From NCBI GenBank assembly GCA_018400515.1, contig JAGYMR010000168.1, positions 1 through 6,210 on the forward strand: DNA of 6,210 bases, written 5' to 3'. The stretch is from Tangfeifania sp. GTDB taxonomy: Bacteria; Bacteroidota; Bacteroidia; Bacteroidales; Prolixibacteraceae. Numbering within the stretch: the first letter of the stretch is position 1; every line of letters starts with the position of its first letter. Made by a program: the position numbers and the translations under genes. Below the pieces are notes generated by a model. It was not told the origin of the DNA, ran no database searches, and saw only the letters and a list, made by a program, of their open reading frames with translations. Positions 4,931-6,210 of the stretch are shown here, piece by piece.

Positions 4931-6210
4931 AACAAGGAATAAAACAGATCACAAGAATAAAGTTCCCTTTAAGCAGCGTACCGGCAGAAATCCGGTCAAA
5001 GGCTTCAGCCGGCTTGCCTTTGTTTTGTTGGCCCTGTTCCTGTTGGCATCCTCCCTTTCCGGACAGGAACACTTAAACCGGTATCTGCGGATGGCTGCTG
5101 AGAATAATCCGGGATTGCAGGCCAGATTCAATGAATACATGGCTGCCCTGCAGGTGGTCCCGCAGGAAAAAGTCCTGCCCGATCCTCAGGTGGCTTTTGG
5201 TTATTTTATCAGCCCCGTTGAAACCCGGGTCGGTCCCCAGCGTCTGAAGGTCTCCGCCTCACAAATGTTCCCCTGGTTCGGGACGCTGCGGGCAAAAGAG
5301 AATGCTGCGGTGCAGGCGGCGAAGGCCAGGTTCGAACTTTTTAAAGAGGCAAGATCAGAACTCTTCAGCGACGTAAAAGCGGTTTATTACAACCTCTATT
5401 TTAATCGGAAATCGGTTGCGGTCACGCAGGAAAATATCCGTTTTCTGAAGACGATTCAAAAACTGGCCACCGTAAAAGTGGAAGCCGGCGTGGTTTCAAT
5501 GGCGGATGAATACCAGGTCGAAATGGCGCTTAATGAACTGCAGAATCAATTGGCCCTTTTACGGGATGAATTCCGGGTACTGGAAGGCGAATTCCGGAAT
5601 CTGCTGAACGCCGGGGATGAATTGACCGTTCATCTTCCGGAGAATTTATGGAGGACCGGCCTTCAGCTTTCCCGGGAAGCGGCCCTGGACTCCGTTCGCA
5701 CTCAAAATCACCAGTTGCTGCAGCTCCAATTCAGACAATCGGCTTTGGCCTACCAGGAGGAGGTTGCCGCGTTGAAAGGGAAACCGGACCTTAAAATCGG
5801 GCTTGACTATATCTCTGTCGGAAAAGGGGAAAACAACCTGGCCGGAAAAAATGCCTTTGTCTTTCCGACGGTCGGGATATCCATTCCGCTTTACAGGAAG
5901 AAATACAGAGCGATGGTTGAAGAAGCGACTTACCTTGAAGCAGCCAATCAAAAGCGGACGGAAGAAAAAAGGAACCGGCTGGAAACACTTTTTGACAAAG
6001 CCTGGAAAGACTACCTGGATGCCGGCAGGCGCATCCTCTTATATGAAACGCAACTGGATTTGGCGGCAAAAGCGTTGAAGATCCTTGAATCGGAGTATGC
6101 AACAGACAAAAAAAATCTGGAAGAGATTCTGCGAATGGAGCGAAAGGTACTGGAATACCACCTGTCCTTTGAAAAAGCCAAAACAGATAAACAGGCGGCC
6201 ATTGCATTTA
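4896..6210 (+). CDS. TolC-family outer-membrane factor of the metal efflux system (3' end cut)
   Basis: The frame is open to the window edge, with 438 codons from the ATG at 4896 and 428 from the ATG at 4926. The protein would form the trimeric outer-membrane and periplasmic duct (CusC/TolC role) for the adjacent pump. A long basic N-region is followed by a hydrophobic core at residues 40-54 (counted from 4896) and a likely signal-peptidase site near SLSG-QE (56/57). The mature part has LPDPQVAFGYF (94-104), RVGPQR (111-116) and SQMFPWFGTL (122-131), motifs I associate with metal-efflux TolC proteins of Bacteroidota. Long stretches rich in Ala, Glu, Lys, Leu and Gln follow, as expected for the alpha-barrel coiled coils, and two such halves are visible. 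TolC proteins of this type are about 410-450 residues long, so only a short C-terminal piece is probably missing. The 4-bp ATGA overlap with the permease gene indicates one operon with coupled translation. The start is uncertain between 4896 and 4926. Confidence 0.9.
   Translation, partial: MNGTDKNLKKMKTRNKTDHKNKVPFKQRTGRNPVKGFSRLAFVLLALFLLASSLSGQEHLNRYLRMAAENNPGLQARFNEYMAALQVVPQEKVLPDPQVAFGYFISPVETRVGPQRLKVSASQMFPWFGTLRAKENAAVQAAKARFELFKEARSELFSDVKAVYYNLYFNRKSVAVTQENIRFLKTIQKLATVKVEAGVVSMADEYQVEMALNELQNQLALLRDEFRVLEGEFRNLLNAGDELTVHLPENLWRTGLQLSREAALDSVRTQNHQLLQLQFRQSALAYQEEVAALKGKPDLKIGLDYISVGKGENNLAGKNAFVFPTVGISIPLYRKKYRAMVEEATYLEAANQKRTEEKRNRLETLFDKAWKDYLDAGRRILLYETQLDLAAKALKILESEYATDKKNLEEILRMERKVLEYHLSFEKAKTDKQAAIAF

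Overview
The window reads as a heavy-metal (most likely Cu(I)/Ag(I)) efflux locus from a member of the Bacteroidota. This rests on three points. The small protein at 432-806 belongs to a HYC/CC/PP-type family that I know only from Bacteroidota. The RND pump and outer-membrane factor have the sequence style of Bacteroidota Cus-type systems. The gene starts lack Shine-Dalgarno sequences and are preceded by A/T-rich DNA, as is usual in this phylum. I cannot resolve genus or species.

Layout, all on the + strand. Positions 1-289 hold no intact gene. A reading frame at 86-289 resembles the cysteine-cluster and C-terminal part of an Rrf2/IscR-type regulator, but it has no usable start and no DNA-binding half, so it looks like a remnant. 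Positions 290-431 are a short spacer. Positions 432-806 encode a 124-aa exported or membrane-anchored cysteine-rich protein. Positions 807-1110 are a 304-bp gap without a convincing gene but unusually rich in inverted repeats, including two abutting hairpins at 860-935. Positions 1111-4899 encode a 1262-aa CusA-like RND permease. Its stop overlaps the start of a TolC-family outer-membrane factor (4896 onward) that runs off the right edge, probably only a short way before its natural end.

How the genes work together: the RND permease would move monovalent copper or silver from the periplasm or inner membrane into a tripartite channel, with the TolC-like protein as the outer-membrane duct. The periplasmic adaptor (CusB/HlyD type) is not in the window and would be expected just downstream. 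The small HYC protein may bind metal in the periplasm, but its function is unproven. The 4-bp ATGA overlap implies translational coupling of permease and outer-membrane factor. The long structured stretch ahead of the permease suggests that its expression is controlled separately, or by RNA structure.

The points most worth a second look are the structured leader (807-1110), the decayed Rrf2-like regulator, and the two large insertions in the permease relative to E. coli CusA: an extra membrane block and a charged loop between the metal-binding methionines.
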